Shown: one piece after another, positions 43,613-52,682 of the stretch
How positions within the stretch are numbered: position 1 is the stretch's first letter
How the letters are laid out: the number at the start of each line of letters is the position of its first letter
Source of the DNA: Lewinella sp050633125
GTDB lineage: Bacteria > Bacteroidota > Bacteroidia > Chitinophagales > Saprospiraceae
Reading direction: 5' to 3'
Assembly (NCBI RefSeq): GCF_050633125.1
Contig: NZ_JBOEFX010000050.1
Coordinates: 1-64,000 of the forward strand
Length of the DNA stretch: 64,000 bases
Notes under the pieces: generated by a model
The model's input: the letters and a program-made list of their open reading frames with translations, nothing else
Databases searched by the model: none
Told to the model about the DNA's origin: nothing
Made by a program: the position numbers and the translations under genes

Positions 43613-43680
43613 CATAGGGCAATAAGGCAGCATAATAAGGCAANNTTGCCTTATTATGCTGCCTTATGCTGCCTTTTTTC
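43613..43680. repeat. REP-like palindrome, copy 4 (downstream of the RAYT)
   Basis: Arms GGCAGCATAATAAGGCAA (43626-43643) and its exact reverse complement (43646-43663) meet at an NN joint (43644-43645). The inner AAGGCAA/TTGCCTT match the other copies, so the missing centre is probably ATTCATGAAT. A further TATGCTGCC unit and a six-T run follow. Confidence 0.8.
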
Positions 43681-43726
43681 CTAAATTGCAAACCTACCCA
43701 ATAACCGTAAAAACCCACCCATCCCT

Positions 43727-46700
43727 ATGGCTATGACTGCTGAGGCGATTGTATTCGCCATTAACTCCGCCATTCGACTTGGGCGCAACGCCCAACGGGC
43801 TTACGCTAAAAGTCTTACCTCTAAAAGTATCGTACTGCCCCTGCCCAAATTTAGCGGCACCCCTAATGCTTTTACTGCCCAGAATTTCTTCGATAATGAC
43901 GATGAAGTCACTGGTGGAGCGACCTACCTGAAAAAAATGGAACGCCTGGCGGATATCCATGACCGCTTCAAAAATGGAGTAGGGGATGCTGTGCCCACCA
44001 ACCAGGAGTTGGATATGTACGTGGCGGCCTACGCGCAACTGAGTACACTTGTAGCGCAAGAAGCAAGTTCTACCTTTCAGGATGGCTTGGATGATGACCG
44101 CATCAATGCCGACGAGCTAGTAGCCCTTCTTAGCATCCGGCAGTATACACACGACAGCGCCAAGCATACCAATCCATTACAAATGGTGGCGGGGACTTTG
44201 GTAGAGATTGGTATCGACTACTTCAACCGCATCCCTGGCGCATTGAATGAGCAATCGGCTACGGGCCGTACGCTCAAGCATTTCCTCAAAGCTTTTGATG
44301 AACTAAAACTGAGTGACAATGTCGCTCTTCACAGGCAGTCGCGCAAGATCGTCCCACAATTGTTTATCGCTGCTGCGGAAAGTATCAGCGACTTGGGACA
44401 GGATGCCACTAACGATCCCAAGGTTCAGGGTTTCATAAAGGTGGCGGGTAAAGGAATTGCAGAAGATTTGTTTCGCCGCCTCGAACACATCAGTGATAGC
44501 GACAACCAGGAAGAGGCCGTCAATTGGGGGCGTTTCTTGCTCCGCAGTACCGTCTCCAATGCCGGGAGCTACGTCTTTGCGTCGCCACGTGAATTTTTTG
44601 ATACCAATAGCGGTGCCAGCGAACTCATCAAGGCTACCAGCACCGTCTTGCTCGATGCTATCCTGCAAGACCCTGATAAAATTAATATAAAGGATGGTCT
44701 GAATGCGCATACCCTCGACCGCCTGCTCAAAAGCAGCTTTGGCGTACTGGCCGAACACCCACAGCTGATTCATCATAAAAATGGCTTTCAGGAAATTGTA
44801 AGTGGCGTAAGCAGTGCCCTCAAAGATTACGACTACCGCCGCCCGGACCTTTTCCCGGAATTGGTGCGACTAGTACTAGAACAAACGGGCCAAAACCTTC
44901 GCCTGTTTCGCCAACCTCATGACGACCACGGTCCCGGAGCAGGTAACGGACACGACCTACTGATCAGCGCAGTGCAGTTGATCCTCGCAGAATTGTCGCG
45001 CCCTGTCAGCGATGGCCAGTGGCGCCCCCGACTGAGTAAGTCTCAATTGCTGTTCATCACCGAACAGCTTCTCGATAAAGTGGTGCGCAACCCCAATTGG
45101 ATGATTCACCAAGCGGATGGAAAGCCCCTCCTGGCTGCCGTCATCAGAGCTACGATGGACGGACTTGCTCGGATACCCGCTACCGAACGCCTGAGTGCTG
45201 CCACCTTTGAATGGCTCCTACAGCGGAACCTGCGCGTAGTAGCCGCCAATGAGCTAGTGTTGCAAAAGATAAAATGGAGCAATGACGGTGAAGAAGAAGC
45301 CGTTTTGCAACAAGCGCTCAACCTTGTTTTCGCTTTCGTCTTCGAACGAGAGCATACCACATCGGGCGACCGTAATGTCTTGCTGTTCGAACTGCTGGAT
45401 TATATCTTTGATGTCATTATCAGCCGTCATCCTGATAAGCGTGGTTTGCTGCTTACCGACCTGATCCTCTTCTCGCAACCCAGTGTCAATTACCAGGGAG
45501 GTTTCAACCGTAAGCTGGCCAATCAGCTGGTGGATGCCGCTTTGGCTACCCTTGCTGCTCACCCTGAGTTGATCAGCCGACAAGCTGCGCTAGGGGAAAT
45601 CGTCGCTGGTATCGCCGGGGCATTGGATGCTTCCAGCTTTAAGCAAGAGGATATTTTGCTAGAATTGGTGCGCCTGAGTTTGGAAAACACAGCACTCAAT
45701 GCCCACCTCATTGTCAATGCCGAATCGGACGAGCCGGAATATCTACTGGTGGTCTTCATCCGCGAGCTACTGTTGGCGCTTTCTACCAAGGAAGCTGGCG
45801 AAGAAGTATGGCAACCGCAGCTGACACCGACCGAGGCCATGATGATTGTAGACAACTTGGTCAATGAGTTGATCTTGCACCCCGAATGGGTGGTGCGTGG
45901 TCCTGATGGGCAGGTCATCTTCCGCGATGTACTACAAGCCGTGCTGGCCGCCTTGCACAATATGCCTCCAGGCGTGAAACTATCGCCCGAACAGCTAGAA
46001 TACTTGATAGCGCTGGCGCTCACGGCAGCAGTTACCAGCGAGGCCGTGATGGATAAAATCCCTTGGGGCACCGATACTGAAAAACGATCTGTGCTGGAAC
46101 GGGCTTTGTCGCTCATCAGTACCTTCATCTTCCACGAGATGAAAGTGAGTGGTGGCGAACGTACGGCCCGCTTTGCGGAATTGGTAGAATATGTATTGGA
46201 CGTCATTCTGGCCTACCACCCCGACCGGCGTGGCTTGCTATTGGTGCAGCTCATCCTCTTTAGTGAAGACGACATTGATTACAGCCGTGGCTTTGATGAA
46301 GACCTATTGACGGACCTGATCGAGTCTGCACTGCGGGTAATGGAACAACAGCCCGAATTGGTGAGTAGTGAAATGGCGTTACAAGCTATCGTTCGCGATT
46401 TGGCCAAAGACCTTGATGCAGGCGACTTCCGACAGAAAGGAATTTTACCGGAACTGTTGCGCATGAGTCTCGAAGCCAGCGCCCTGAATGCCCACCTCAT
46501 CGTTGATGCTGATGCCGACGAACCTCGCTTCCTTATCGTCATTGCGCTGCGGGAATTTTTAGGCCGTTTAGCCAGTACTGGCACGGATGGTAAATGGCGC
46601 CCACAACTGACAGGGGATGACATGCTCGGTCTCGCGGAAGAATTACTCGATGCAATCGTTGATAATCCGGCCTGGGTGGTGCCTGTTGGCAAAACCAAGC

Positions 46701-47908
46701 CCAGCATTTGGCAGGAGGTATTGCAAGCCATCATGGATGCGCTGGCCTTGTTGCCCGCCGATGCGCGCCTTTCACCTACGGTTTTAGAAAACCTCATACT
46801 GCTCAGTATGCATACCGCGGCGACGAGCCCACAAGTATTGCAAAAACTAAAATGGGGCAGCGACGAGCAAGAAAAAGCCATTCTGGAACGTGCCTTGCAG
46901 ATGTTGGTGAACTACGTTTACCCGCCCGATTCTACTGCTGATAGCGAACGTCTGGAGCGGTTCCTGGAGTTGCTGGACTTTGTATTGGAAACGATTATCA
47001 GTCAGCACCCCAATAAACGCAGCTTGATTTTGCTTGACCTGTTGCTCTTTGAGTCGGAGGTAGACCTTACCCAGGGCTTCCAGCCTGATTTGGCCGAAGA
47101 GCTGGTGCAGGCCGGTCTGGCTATCATGGATGCGCACCCAGAACTCATTGCAAAAGAAGCGGTATTCCAAAAAATTCTCAGCGATACGGCGGGAGCCTTA
47201 CGGGCCTCTAAGACGGACATCAAGCACCTTTTGCCTGAGTTTATTCGCCTTATTTTGCTATACAGTAGTGGTCATTTGGAGCGCCTGATGCGGATCAGTC
47301 CCAATAGCCCACGTATTTTGGTGGCGGTAGCCCTGGAGCAGGTTTTGCGGGTTGTCACGCAACCACCGAGCCGTGGCAGCTGGTCGCCGAAGTTGACGGA
47401 TCAGCAATTATTGGAGATCATCGAACTGGTGCTAGAGCGCGTCATCGAACGCCCGGAATGGGTGGGCAGCGACCGCCTCATTCAGCTCACATTAGAGGCC
47501 ATTTACACTGCTATTGGCGAACTGAAACGAGACCAACATCTACCTTTCGAGACCATCAGTTTCCTCGTAGGTGCCGCCCTCGACGCCGTAGGTCAACGCC
47601 GCCAGCTTGTACTTGAAGTGGTGAAACCCGACGGAGGTAAAGAACAAATGGTGCTGCAATATGCGCTGGGTGAAATTTTTATAGAACTCTACGACGAGCA
47701 AACCGGCACCTCTGCCTCTTGGACCCTGACGGAAGCCGAAACTTTACAGACCATCCTCGAAAGTTGCCTGGTCGTACTGGCTACTGGCCCCGCCGATCAG
47801 GAAACGGTGGACGAGCTACTCGCCGAAATTCGCAAAGCCGCCGAAGACATCAACAACAACCTCACCTTCGCACTGGAAGACTTGACGGAAGGGTTGGAGA
47901 ATGTGTAG
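43727..47908 (+). CDS. 1393-residue protein of ~264-residue tandem repeats, unknown
   Basis: No signal peptide or membrane segment. Residues 1-340 are unique. From ~343 a unit of about 264 residues recurs: HPELI-type starts lie near residues 343, 611, 873 and 1137, giving three full copies and a divergent fourth. Within a unit the order is HPELI..EIV, LVRLSLENTALNAHLIV, WxPxLT, HPEWVV, LSPEQLEYLI, KIPWGTD, and HPDRRGLLLxDLILF. It is helical and Leu-rich, and copies share ~40-50% by eye. GC and codon use look higher than in its neighbours. I recognise no family and give no function. Confidence 0.8.
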   Translation: MAMTAEAIVFAINSAIRLGRNAQRAYAKSLTSKSIVLPLPKFSGTPNAFTAQNFFDNDDEVTGGATYLKKMERLADIHDRFKNGVGDAVPTNQELDMYVAAYAQLSTLVAQEASSTFQDGLDDDRINADELVALLSIRQYTHDSAKHTNPLQMVAGTLVEIGIDYFNRIPGALNEQSATGRTLKHFLKAFDELKLSDNVALHRQSRKIVPQLFIAAAESISDLGQDATNDPKVQGFIKVAGKGIAEDLFRRLEHISDSDNQEEAVNWGRFLLRSTVSNAGSYVFASPREFFDTNSGASELIKATSTVLLDAILQDPDKINIKDGLNAHTLDRLLKSSFGVLAEHPQLIHHKNGFQEIVSGVSSALKDYDYRRPDLFPELVRLVLEQTGQNLRLFRQPHDDHGPGAGNGHDLLISAVQLILAELSRPVSDGQWRPRLSKSQLLFITEQLLDKVVRNPNWMIHQADGKPLLAAVIRATMDGLARIPATERLSAATFEWLLQRNLRVVAANELVLQKIKWSNDGEEEAVLQQALNLVFAFVFEREHTTSGDRNVLLFELLDYIFDVIISRHPDKRGLLLTDLILFSQPSVNYQGGFNRKLANQLVDAALATLAAHPELISRQAALGEIVAGIAGALDASSFKQEDILLELVRLSLENTALNAHLIVNAESDEPEYLLVVFIRELLLALSTKEAGEEVWQPQLTPTEAMMIVDNLVNELILHPEWVVRGPDGQVIFRDVLQAVLAALHNMPPGVKLSPEQLEYLIALALTAAVTSEAVMDKIPWGTDTEKRSVLERALSLISTFIFHEMKVSGGERTARFAELVEYVLDVILAYHPDRRGLLLVQLILFSEDDIDYSRGFDEDLLTDLIESALRVMEQQPELVSSEMALQAIVRDLAKDLDAGDFRQKGILPELLRMSLEASALNAHLIVDADADEPRFLIVIALREFLGRLASTGTDGKWRPQLTGDDMLGLAEELLDAIVDNPAWVVPVGKTKPSIWQEVLQAIMDALALLPADARLSPTVLENLILLSMHTAATSPQVLQKLKWGSDEQEKAILERALQMLVNYVYPPDSTADSERLERFLELLDFVLETIISQHPNKRSLILLDLLLFESEVDLTQGFQPDLAEELVQAGLAIMDAHPELIAKEAVFQKILSDTAGALRASKTDIKHLLPEFIRLILLYSSGHLERLMRISPNSPRILVAVALEQVLRVVTQPPSRGSWSPKLTDQQLLEIIELVLERVIERPEWVGSDRLIQLTLEAIYTAIGELKRDQHLPFETISFLVGAALDAVGQRRQLVLEVVKPDGGKEQMVLQYALGEIFIELYDEQTGTSASWTLTEAETLQTILESCLVVLATGPADQETVDELLAEIRKAAEDINNNLTFALEDLTEGLENV

Positions 47909-47936
47909 GAACAGCACGGAAACAAATCGAGTTTTG

Positions 47937-47954
47937 TTTTCTGCGCAATACTTA
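47937..47954 (+). repeat. Second copy of TTTTCTGCGCAATACT
   Basis: Same 16-mer as at 6992 and 54585. Here it runs straight into the GC-rich dispersed repeat that follows. Confidence 0.6.
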
Positions 47955-48110
47955 GTCGTTTTTGGGCGCATCCCTGGCGGGTCGCTCCCTTCCGGGGTTC
48001 GCTTTGCTCCGTACCGACCTACTGGCNNGCCAGTAGGTCGGTACGGAGCACCAAAGGTTCACACCCTCCAGGCAGCTTGCGCGGGGGCATATTTTGTGGA
48101 TTGGAGTGCC
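47955..48110. repeat. Dispersed GC-rich repeat with an NN joint at a palindrome axis
   Basis: Starts GTCGTTTTTGGGCGCATCCC. Its centre is a perfect 21-base inverted repeat (48007-48027 with 48030-48050; arm begins GCTCCGTACCGACC) whose axis is the NN at 48028-48029. Such repeats mark contig ends in this assembly. Confidence 0.65.
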
Positions 48111-48129
48111 TAGATTTAATTGCTCTACG

Positions 48130-48165
48130 CTCATTGTAGTCTGGAGACTAACATGAGCGTAGGAT
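48130..48165. repeat. Hairpin repeat TGTAGTCT...GACTAACATGAGCG, copy 1
   Basis: CTCATTGTAGTCT pairs with AGACTAACATGAG apart from a 2-base internal loop. A second copy lies at 54340-54375. Confidence 0.5.
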
Positions 48166-48190
48166 AGTATTTGGAGTAATAAAGAACAGG

Positions 48191-48404
48191 ATGGACAGGG
48201 AAGAAGCAATAAATAAACTAGCCAGAATTAAGCTGAAAGAACTATCTGAAGAAGAAAGAGCTTATCAACTTGAAACATTGCTTAGTGAAAATGGACACTC
48301 CCCCTGTTAATATATACCCTATTGGTCGGACTTTTGAACTCAAAGCTGGTCTTGTCCTAGAGCGTGAAAAGAATTGGAAAGGTGAAATAGTACCGAAAAT
48401 GTGA
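48191..48404 (+). pseudogene. Small gene split by a frameshift at a C run
   Basis: ATG 48191 encodes 39 residues (MDREEAINKLARIKLKELSE...) and stops at 48310. An overlapping frame from 48291 encodes VNIYPIGRTFELKAGLVLER and ends GEIVPKM at 48404. Removing one C from the five-C run (48300-48304) joins them into a ~70-residue protein. Charged and helical at the front, beta-like at the end. It lies by two repeats and upstream of an unknown gene; it could be a small regulator or immunity-type protein, which I cannot confirm. Confidence 0.45.
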
Positions 48405-48494
48405 TAGTGTATTCTACCTAAATAAGAAGGAGTATTTTGAATAACACCTTGGGCAAAATCGTGTTGCATAACGAACTACATATATCTCTAAAAA

Positions 48495-48890
48495 ATGAGA
48501 AAAGAGCATCAAGTAATAATTGAATTAATCACATCATATTTAGAAAAGAATCCAAGCCAAAGGTTTGGACAAGCTCTTTTCAATCTAAGAGTAAATGAAT
48601 TTCAAAATACGCTAGACCCAAAGTATCCCAATTATACCTTAAGAGATATTTATAATGATGACGACCAAGAGATCGCCAGTCGAATTCAAAGGCAATTAGA
48701 CTGGTTTAACCTTCAAAAGGAGGTTAATTCTAAAATTTCAAAGGCTAGTGGACTGGAAGGAATGACCGTAAATGAAAGACTTGATGCAACAGGCTTAATT
48801 GAGGTATTTAATCAAGTGAAAGAATTGAATGTTGAATACGCAAAGTACATTTTACGAGCATTGAAAGTTGATGATGAATCAATCACGTAG
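48495..48890 (+). CDS. Unknown 131-residue protein
   Basis: Soluble and helical, with no signal peptide. The first half (YLEKNPSQRFGQALFNLRVNEFQN, then YTLRDIYNDDDQEIASRIQRQ) is a pattern I have seen in short Bacteroidota proteins encoded in variable islands beside small unknown genes, but I know no function. It lies between repeat blocks, so it may be accessory DNA. Confidence 0.5.
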   Translation: MRKEHQVIIELITSYLEKNPSQRFGQALFNLRVNEFQNTLDPKYPNYTLRDIYNDDDQEIASRIQRQLDWFNLQKEVNSKISKASGLEGMTVNERLDATGLIEVFNQVKELNVEYAKYILRALKVDDESIT

Positions 48891-48892
48891 AT

Positions 48893-48950
48893 ATGTCCCA
48901 ACCGTATGATCGCACTGGTACGATTAGCGCGATATTCAGCCATAGCAGAA
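48893..48950. repeat. Terminal piece of the dispersed repeat
   Basis: ATGTCCCAACCGTATGATCG and the following CACTGGTACGATT match 13338-13372 with one inserted T and small changes. The rest of the repeat is missing. Confidence 0.6.
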
Positions 48951-49165
48951 GGTAAGAGCAAGCCATGATCTTTCCTCCTCCAAATTTGTGTAAATGCATA
49001 AACGTATTTATACAAATGGGGCCCATTCTTCCACGATATCTGCCGAGAACCTCACGATCTTCGTCGAGAAAAGAAAATTTATGGCTTTTTGTTTTGCACC
49101 TTAAATAAAGAGCTGGTAGCAATACCGATGCTGAATATCTGAACACCTTTTAAAATTATCGCAAT

Positions 49166-49687
49166 ATGAAAAAGTATCTCATTAGTGCTGTTTTGCTTCT
49201 TTTTTCACTTGGTGTTTTTGGGGTCAGAATCTCTAAAGGCGTGACCTTTAAGCAGAATGTAAGCGGTTACCTGAAACGGGCTGCTGATGCGAATACCATT
49301 GATATGGCCAATGCAGAGCTCACCAAAGTCATCAACTACTTGGAGGCCAATAATCTTACCAGCGGCTACACCTCGGTGATGTGGGAAACTCCCGACGAGG
49401 ACATCGGATTTTGGTACCAAAACCTGAAGGCCAGCCAGCAGGAATTGGAAACCCTCAATTCAGACAGCGCCCTCGAGCGTACCAATGTTTTGATGAAGTT
49501 GCGCGAAACCCTGCTCGATACTGGTGAGAAAACCAAAGTAACCATACCGAAAGGACTGAGTGTTTACCCCGATAACTTGTTTTGGGGCATACTTACCCTT
49601 AGCGCTTTTATAGCCATGATGGCTGGTTTTATTGTACTTATCCCAAATGAGGAAAAGAACAATGCTGAAAAAGTCGCAGGAGAGTAA
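49166..49687 (+). CDS. Membrane-anchored protein, unknown
   Basis: 173 residues. An N-terminal hydrophobic helix (YLISAVLLLFSLGVFGV) and one at ~140-160 (FWGILTLSAFIAMMAGFIVLI) leave ~115 helical residues in between, predicted to face the periplasm. No family recognised. A terminator separates it from the lipoprotein gene 58 bases downstream. Confidence 0.55.
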   Translation: MKKYLISAVLLLFSLGVFGVRISKGVTFKQNVSGYLKRAADANTIDMANAELTKVINYLEANNLTSGYTSVMWETPDEDIGFWYQNLKASQQELETLNSDSALERTNVLMKLRETLLDTGEKTKVTIPKGLSVYPDNLFWGILTLSAFIAMMAGFIVLIPNEEKNNAEKVAGE

Positions 49688-49696
49688 TAATTTAGC

Positions 49697-49729
49697 GAGT
49701 CATTCTGAAAATGGGTGACTCACTTTTTT
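49697..49729 (+). terminator. Intrinsic terminator
   Basis: GAGTCATTC (49697-49705) pairs with GGGTGACTC (49713-49721) using two G-T wobbles, followed by ACTTTTTT. Confidence 0.7.
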
Positions 49730-49745
49730 AATAAAAATACTCCAA

Positions 49746-50681
49746 ATGAGACTTGCCAATATCTATACCTTATTCCTTTTTCTAGCTGTACTGAGCTTTA
49801 GTAGTTGCGAAGCGACCAAAGCTTACCAGGAAGCTCAAACGGCCTTCAGTCAGGGAGCAACGGTGGAAATGCAGGAGCGTTTTGCGGATGCTGCCGACCA
49901 ACTACCGAGCAACTTTGTCTACTTCGATGATTTGTATAAAAGCAATGCGCCCATTGACGAAGGTGTGACAGCAGCCGGGTATTATGAATCGGCTATGGGA
50001 GGGATTCTCAAAGCACTTAAGGGAGAAGGCCAGCTTAAGAAAGCTAAAGCCCTCGACAACGCTTATGCCATCAAAGCACTTACGCATTGGCGGCAAGGTG
50101 AGTACGACGCAGCTCGGGAAGCTGCTGAAAAAGCAGTACCACTACTACAGCACAATGCTGGTGAAGAGAATGATATTCGAGACCTGGCCATGATGCAGGC
50201 AATGCCTGGTCTTATCAATATGGATGAATCTTTTGGCGCCCTCAATGAAATTAAAGAACTGGGAGAAGAACTAGCCAATACACGCGCGATTTCGAAAAAA
50301 GCAGCGCTCTACGATGAGATAAAGGTGATCTACTTGGCTGCTGTGGCTAGTGATGAAGACGGTGCAAGCTCTGTTACCCGCGGTTTGTCGTTGATTGAAC
50401 GAGCTATTGAAGGAATAGATGGAGAGAGTGCTATAAAACTCTACCTACTTAATGCTCAGTTGGCGGGTATGGATAACTGGGGGGATATTCTGGAAGTTGT
50501 CTTCCTGAGCGCTCGCCGTCTCAACGCCAGCCCAGAGGAAGTCAATTGGGTGATGGAGGAACGCAGCACTTATAATACCAACGTGAAGTCTTATCTCAGT
50601 AAGCTGGAAGCAGCCCTGCCCAACGGCAAAGACAATAAACTGTATGCTTATTGGGCACGGCTGCTAGCTGGAAATATTTAG
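49746..50681 (+). CDS. Lipoprotein with TPR-like helices
   Basis: 311 residues. A lipoprotein signal (LFLFLAVLSFSSCEATK) leads to a helical domain with Ala-rich pairs such as NAYAIKALTHWRQGEYDAAREAAEKAV, a TPR signature (~105-140). No enzyme motif. Possibly a scaffold lipoprotein in the periplasm. It converges on the desaturase gene, 9 bases apart. Confidence 0.65.
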   Translation: MRLANIYTLFLFLAVLSFSSCEATKAYQEAQTAFSQGATVEMQERFADAADQLPSNFVYFDDLYKSNAPIDEGVTAAGYYESAMGGILKALKGEGQLKKAKALDNAYAIKALTHWRQGEYDAAREAAEKAVPLLQHNAGEENDIRDLAMMQAMPGLINMDESFGALNEIKELGEELANTRAISKKAALYDEIKVIYLAAVASDEDGASSVTRGLSLIERAIEGIDGESAIKLYLLNAQLAGMDNWGDILEVVFLSARRLNASPEEVNWVMEERSTYNTNVKSYLSKLEAALPNGKDNKLYAYWARLLAGNI

Positions 50682-50690
50682 CAAGGGAGA

Positions 50691-51821
50691 TTAAGTCGTC
50701 GGTACTTGGTACAGCGATTTTTTTTCTTCTCCAAGTTTTTTCAAAGTGTAAAAATGAGACCTTAGGGCCGCCCCAACGGTAGGGTAAGCCTTGTAAGGTA
50801 CATCGAATTCAACTGCGGTCGCTTTGACGATTTTAGTCAATGCTGGCAAGTGAATTTGTGAAATATCCGGAAATAAATGGTGGGCTACATGATTGTTGAG
50901 TCCACCAGCAATCCAGGTGACTACACGATTGTAGGGGCAAAAGTCAGAAGTGGTTTCCATGATATGGCGAGCAAAAGAGTTATTGATGATGCCATTATTA
51001 TCTGGCTCTGGCCAGCGGGTGTAATCACACAGGTGAGTGACTTGGAAGATGACACCCAACGCAATGCCAGCGATGAAGTTTCCGCATAGAAAACCCGCGA
51101 TGATCTGCCAAGCTGGGGCGTCAAGAATCGTAAGTGGTAATACCAGCATGTAGGTGATGACCACCAACTTTGTAGTCACTAGCCACAGTATTTCCTTTCG
51201 GGAATGCTCCTCCATTTTGATGAAGCCGATCCTGTTTCTGCTAAAGGAAAAAAAATCCAGGAAGAAAATTTTGAAGAGCGTAGCAAAAGCATAGATGGCC
51301 AGTATGTAGTACTGTTGGTATCGATGAAACTTAAAATATGCAGCGCGCGGATGGAACCGAAATAGCTTAAAAGAATCAATTGCAGAGTCGTACAACGGGA
51401 TATTGGGCACGTTATGGTGAGACTTGATGTGATTGAAATCCCACATGTAGGAATTGATGCCGATGAAATCAAATACCCGGTTCATTGCCCCGTTTACCTT
51501 AGGGTTTGCCGAGAAGGCATTGTGACTGCCGTCATGAGCGATCCCTACAGAGACCAAGAAGACGGTAAAGTAAAATGCCAGCTGTAAAAAGAAGAGGCTC
51601 CAACCTTGAAATTGGTTCGAGATGATAAGGGCGTATAAGCCTGTCCAAAGAAAAAATTGGAAGAATGCTTTACCAACCATCGGAGGGTTTGCAAACTTGG
51701 ATAAATGTTGATCTCGGAAATAAGCATTTACGCGTTCGCGCATAATGCGAGCAAAGGGCTCTTCTTTTTTAGAATACCGTATAAGCGGCAATTCGGGTGC
51801 TTCGTAGACAGAAGTACTCAT
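50691..51821 (-). CDS. Membrane fatty-acid (acyl) desaturase
   Basis: 376 residues from MSTSVYEAPE. The three histidine boxes of the di-iron desaturases are present: HDGSH (~104), HIKSHH (~141) and NNHVAHHLFP (~310), with four hydrophobic helices around them. It probably introduces a double bond into acyl chains to keep membranes fluid in the cold. The box spacing fits the front-end/acyl-lipid (Delta-type) group, not the plant acyl-ACP group. A LytS/LytT pair lies just upstream on the same strand. Confidence 0.9.
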   Translation of the reverse strand: MSTSVYEAPELPLIRYSKKEEPFARIMRERVNAYFRDQHLSKFANPPMVGKAFFQFFLWTGLYALIISNQFQGWSLFFLQLAFYFTVFLVSVGIAHDGSHNAFSANPKVNGAMNRVFDFIGINSYMWDFNHIKSHHNVPNIPLYDSAIDSFKLFRFHPRAAYFKFHRYQQYYILAIYAFATLFKIFFLDFFSFSRNRIGFIKMEEHSRKEILWLVTTKLVVITYMLVLPLTILDAPAWQIIAGFLCGNFIAGIALGVIFQVTHLCDYTRWPEPDNNGIINNSFARHIMETTSDFCPYNRVVTWIAGGLNNHVAHHLFPDISQIHLPALTKIVKATAVEFDVPYKAYPTVGAALRSHFYTLKKLGEEKKSLYQVPTT

Positions 51822-51962
51822 GGTGTTGGGTTTAAGGTGTATAGGTGTGAAGACAGTATTAGCGAAGATCTCGATTTTAGTCAAAAGCTTCGCTAATATT
51901 CAATTTACTGATTTTTAACTGAATATGGAATAGTTGTGAGTTTTTGGCCTACAAATTATCAC

Positions 51963-52682
51963 TTAAGTCGTCCATGCTTTGACTGTAGACCGGTAACTCT
52001 TACCGATGGGAACGGTCATTCCATTGGTCATGAAAATCTGGTTGCCTTCCAGGTAGTTGATGCGTGTTTTTTGAAGGATAAAAGATTTGTGGACGCGTGC
52101 AAACTGCTCTGAAGGCAGTTCTTCCTCAAAGCTGGTGAGCGTTCTGGGGGTGAGCAGAAAATTGTCGCCGGTCCATACTTTGACGTAGTTGCCATAGCTT
52201 TCCAGGCAAATGATATCACGGAGGTTGATTTGCAAAAAACGCTTGTCTACTTTTAGAAACAGCTGGTCTGGCGCTTCCTCAGCAGGTGGCATTGTAGGCA
52301 GAGGGGAAATAGGGGAGGCTGGCTGACTCCGTTTCTGGGCCTGATGGACCGCCTTGAGGAACCGTTCAAAGCGGAAAGGTTTCAGCAGGTAGTCGCAGAC
52401 TTGAAGTTCGTAACCTTCCAGTGCATACTCTTCGTAAGCAGAGGTGATGATTACCAGTGGCTTGCGGTCGAGGGTGCGGAGAAAATCCAACCCTTTTAAT
52501 TTAGGCATCTGGATATCCAGAAAAAGCAAATCGATGCTATGCTGTTGCAAAAGTGCATAAGCATCCGTAGCCTGATACACCTGCCCTACAATATTGAGGA
52601 AGGGGACATCTTCTGCGTACTTGAGGATGACTTTGTGCGCCAGTGGCTCGTCGTCGATGATGAGGGCGTTGAGGGTATTCAT
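51963..52682 (-). CDS. LytTR-family response regulator
   Basis: 239 residues. Receiver (~1-120) with Asp in LLFLDIQMPKLKGLDFL and Lys in YLLKPFRFE; LytTR DNA-binding domain (~140-239) with the segment LINLRDIICLESYGNYVKV type start, then FARVHKSFILQKTRINYLEGN. It overlaps the kinase stop by four bases (ATGA), so both are made together. Confidence 0.92.
   Translation of the reverse strand: MNTLNALIIDDEPLAHKVILKYAEDVPFLNIVGQVYQATDAYALLQQHSIDLLFLDIQMPKLKGLDFLRTLDRKPLVIITSAYEEYALEGYELQVCDYLLKPFRFERFLKAVHQAQKRSQPASPISPLPTMPPAEEAPDQLFLKVDKRFLQINLRDIICLESYGNYVKVWTGDNFLLTPRTLTSFEEELPSEQFARVHKSFILQKTRINYLEGNQIFMTNGMTVPIGKSYRSTVKAWTT

Noticed and set aside
38458..43680. The palindromes as a CRISPR array
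   Set aside because: Copies are kilobases apart, fully self-complementary and without regular spacers.
43727..47908. Giant protein as a secreted adhesin
   Set aside because: No signal peptide, no Cys-rich or beta-repeat character and no secretion sorting domain; the repeats are helical.
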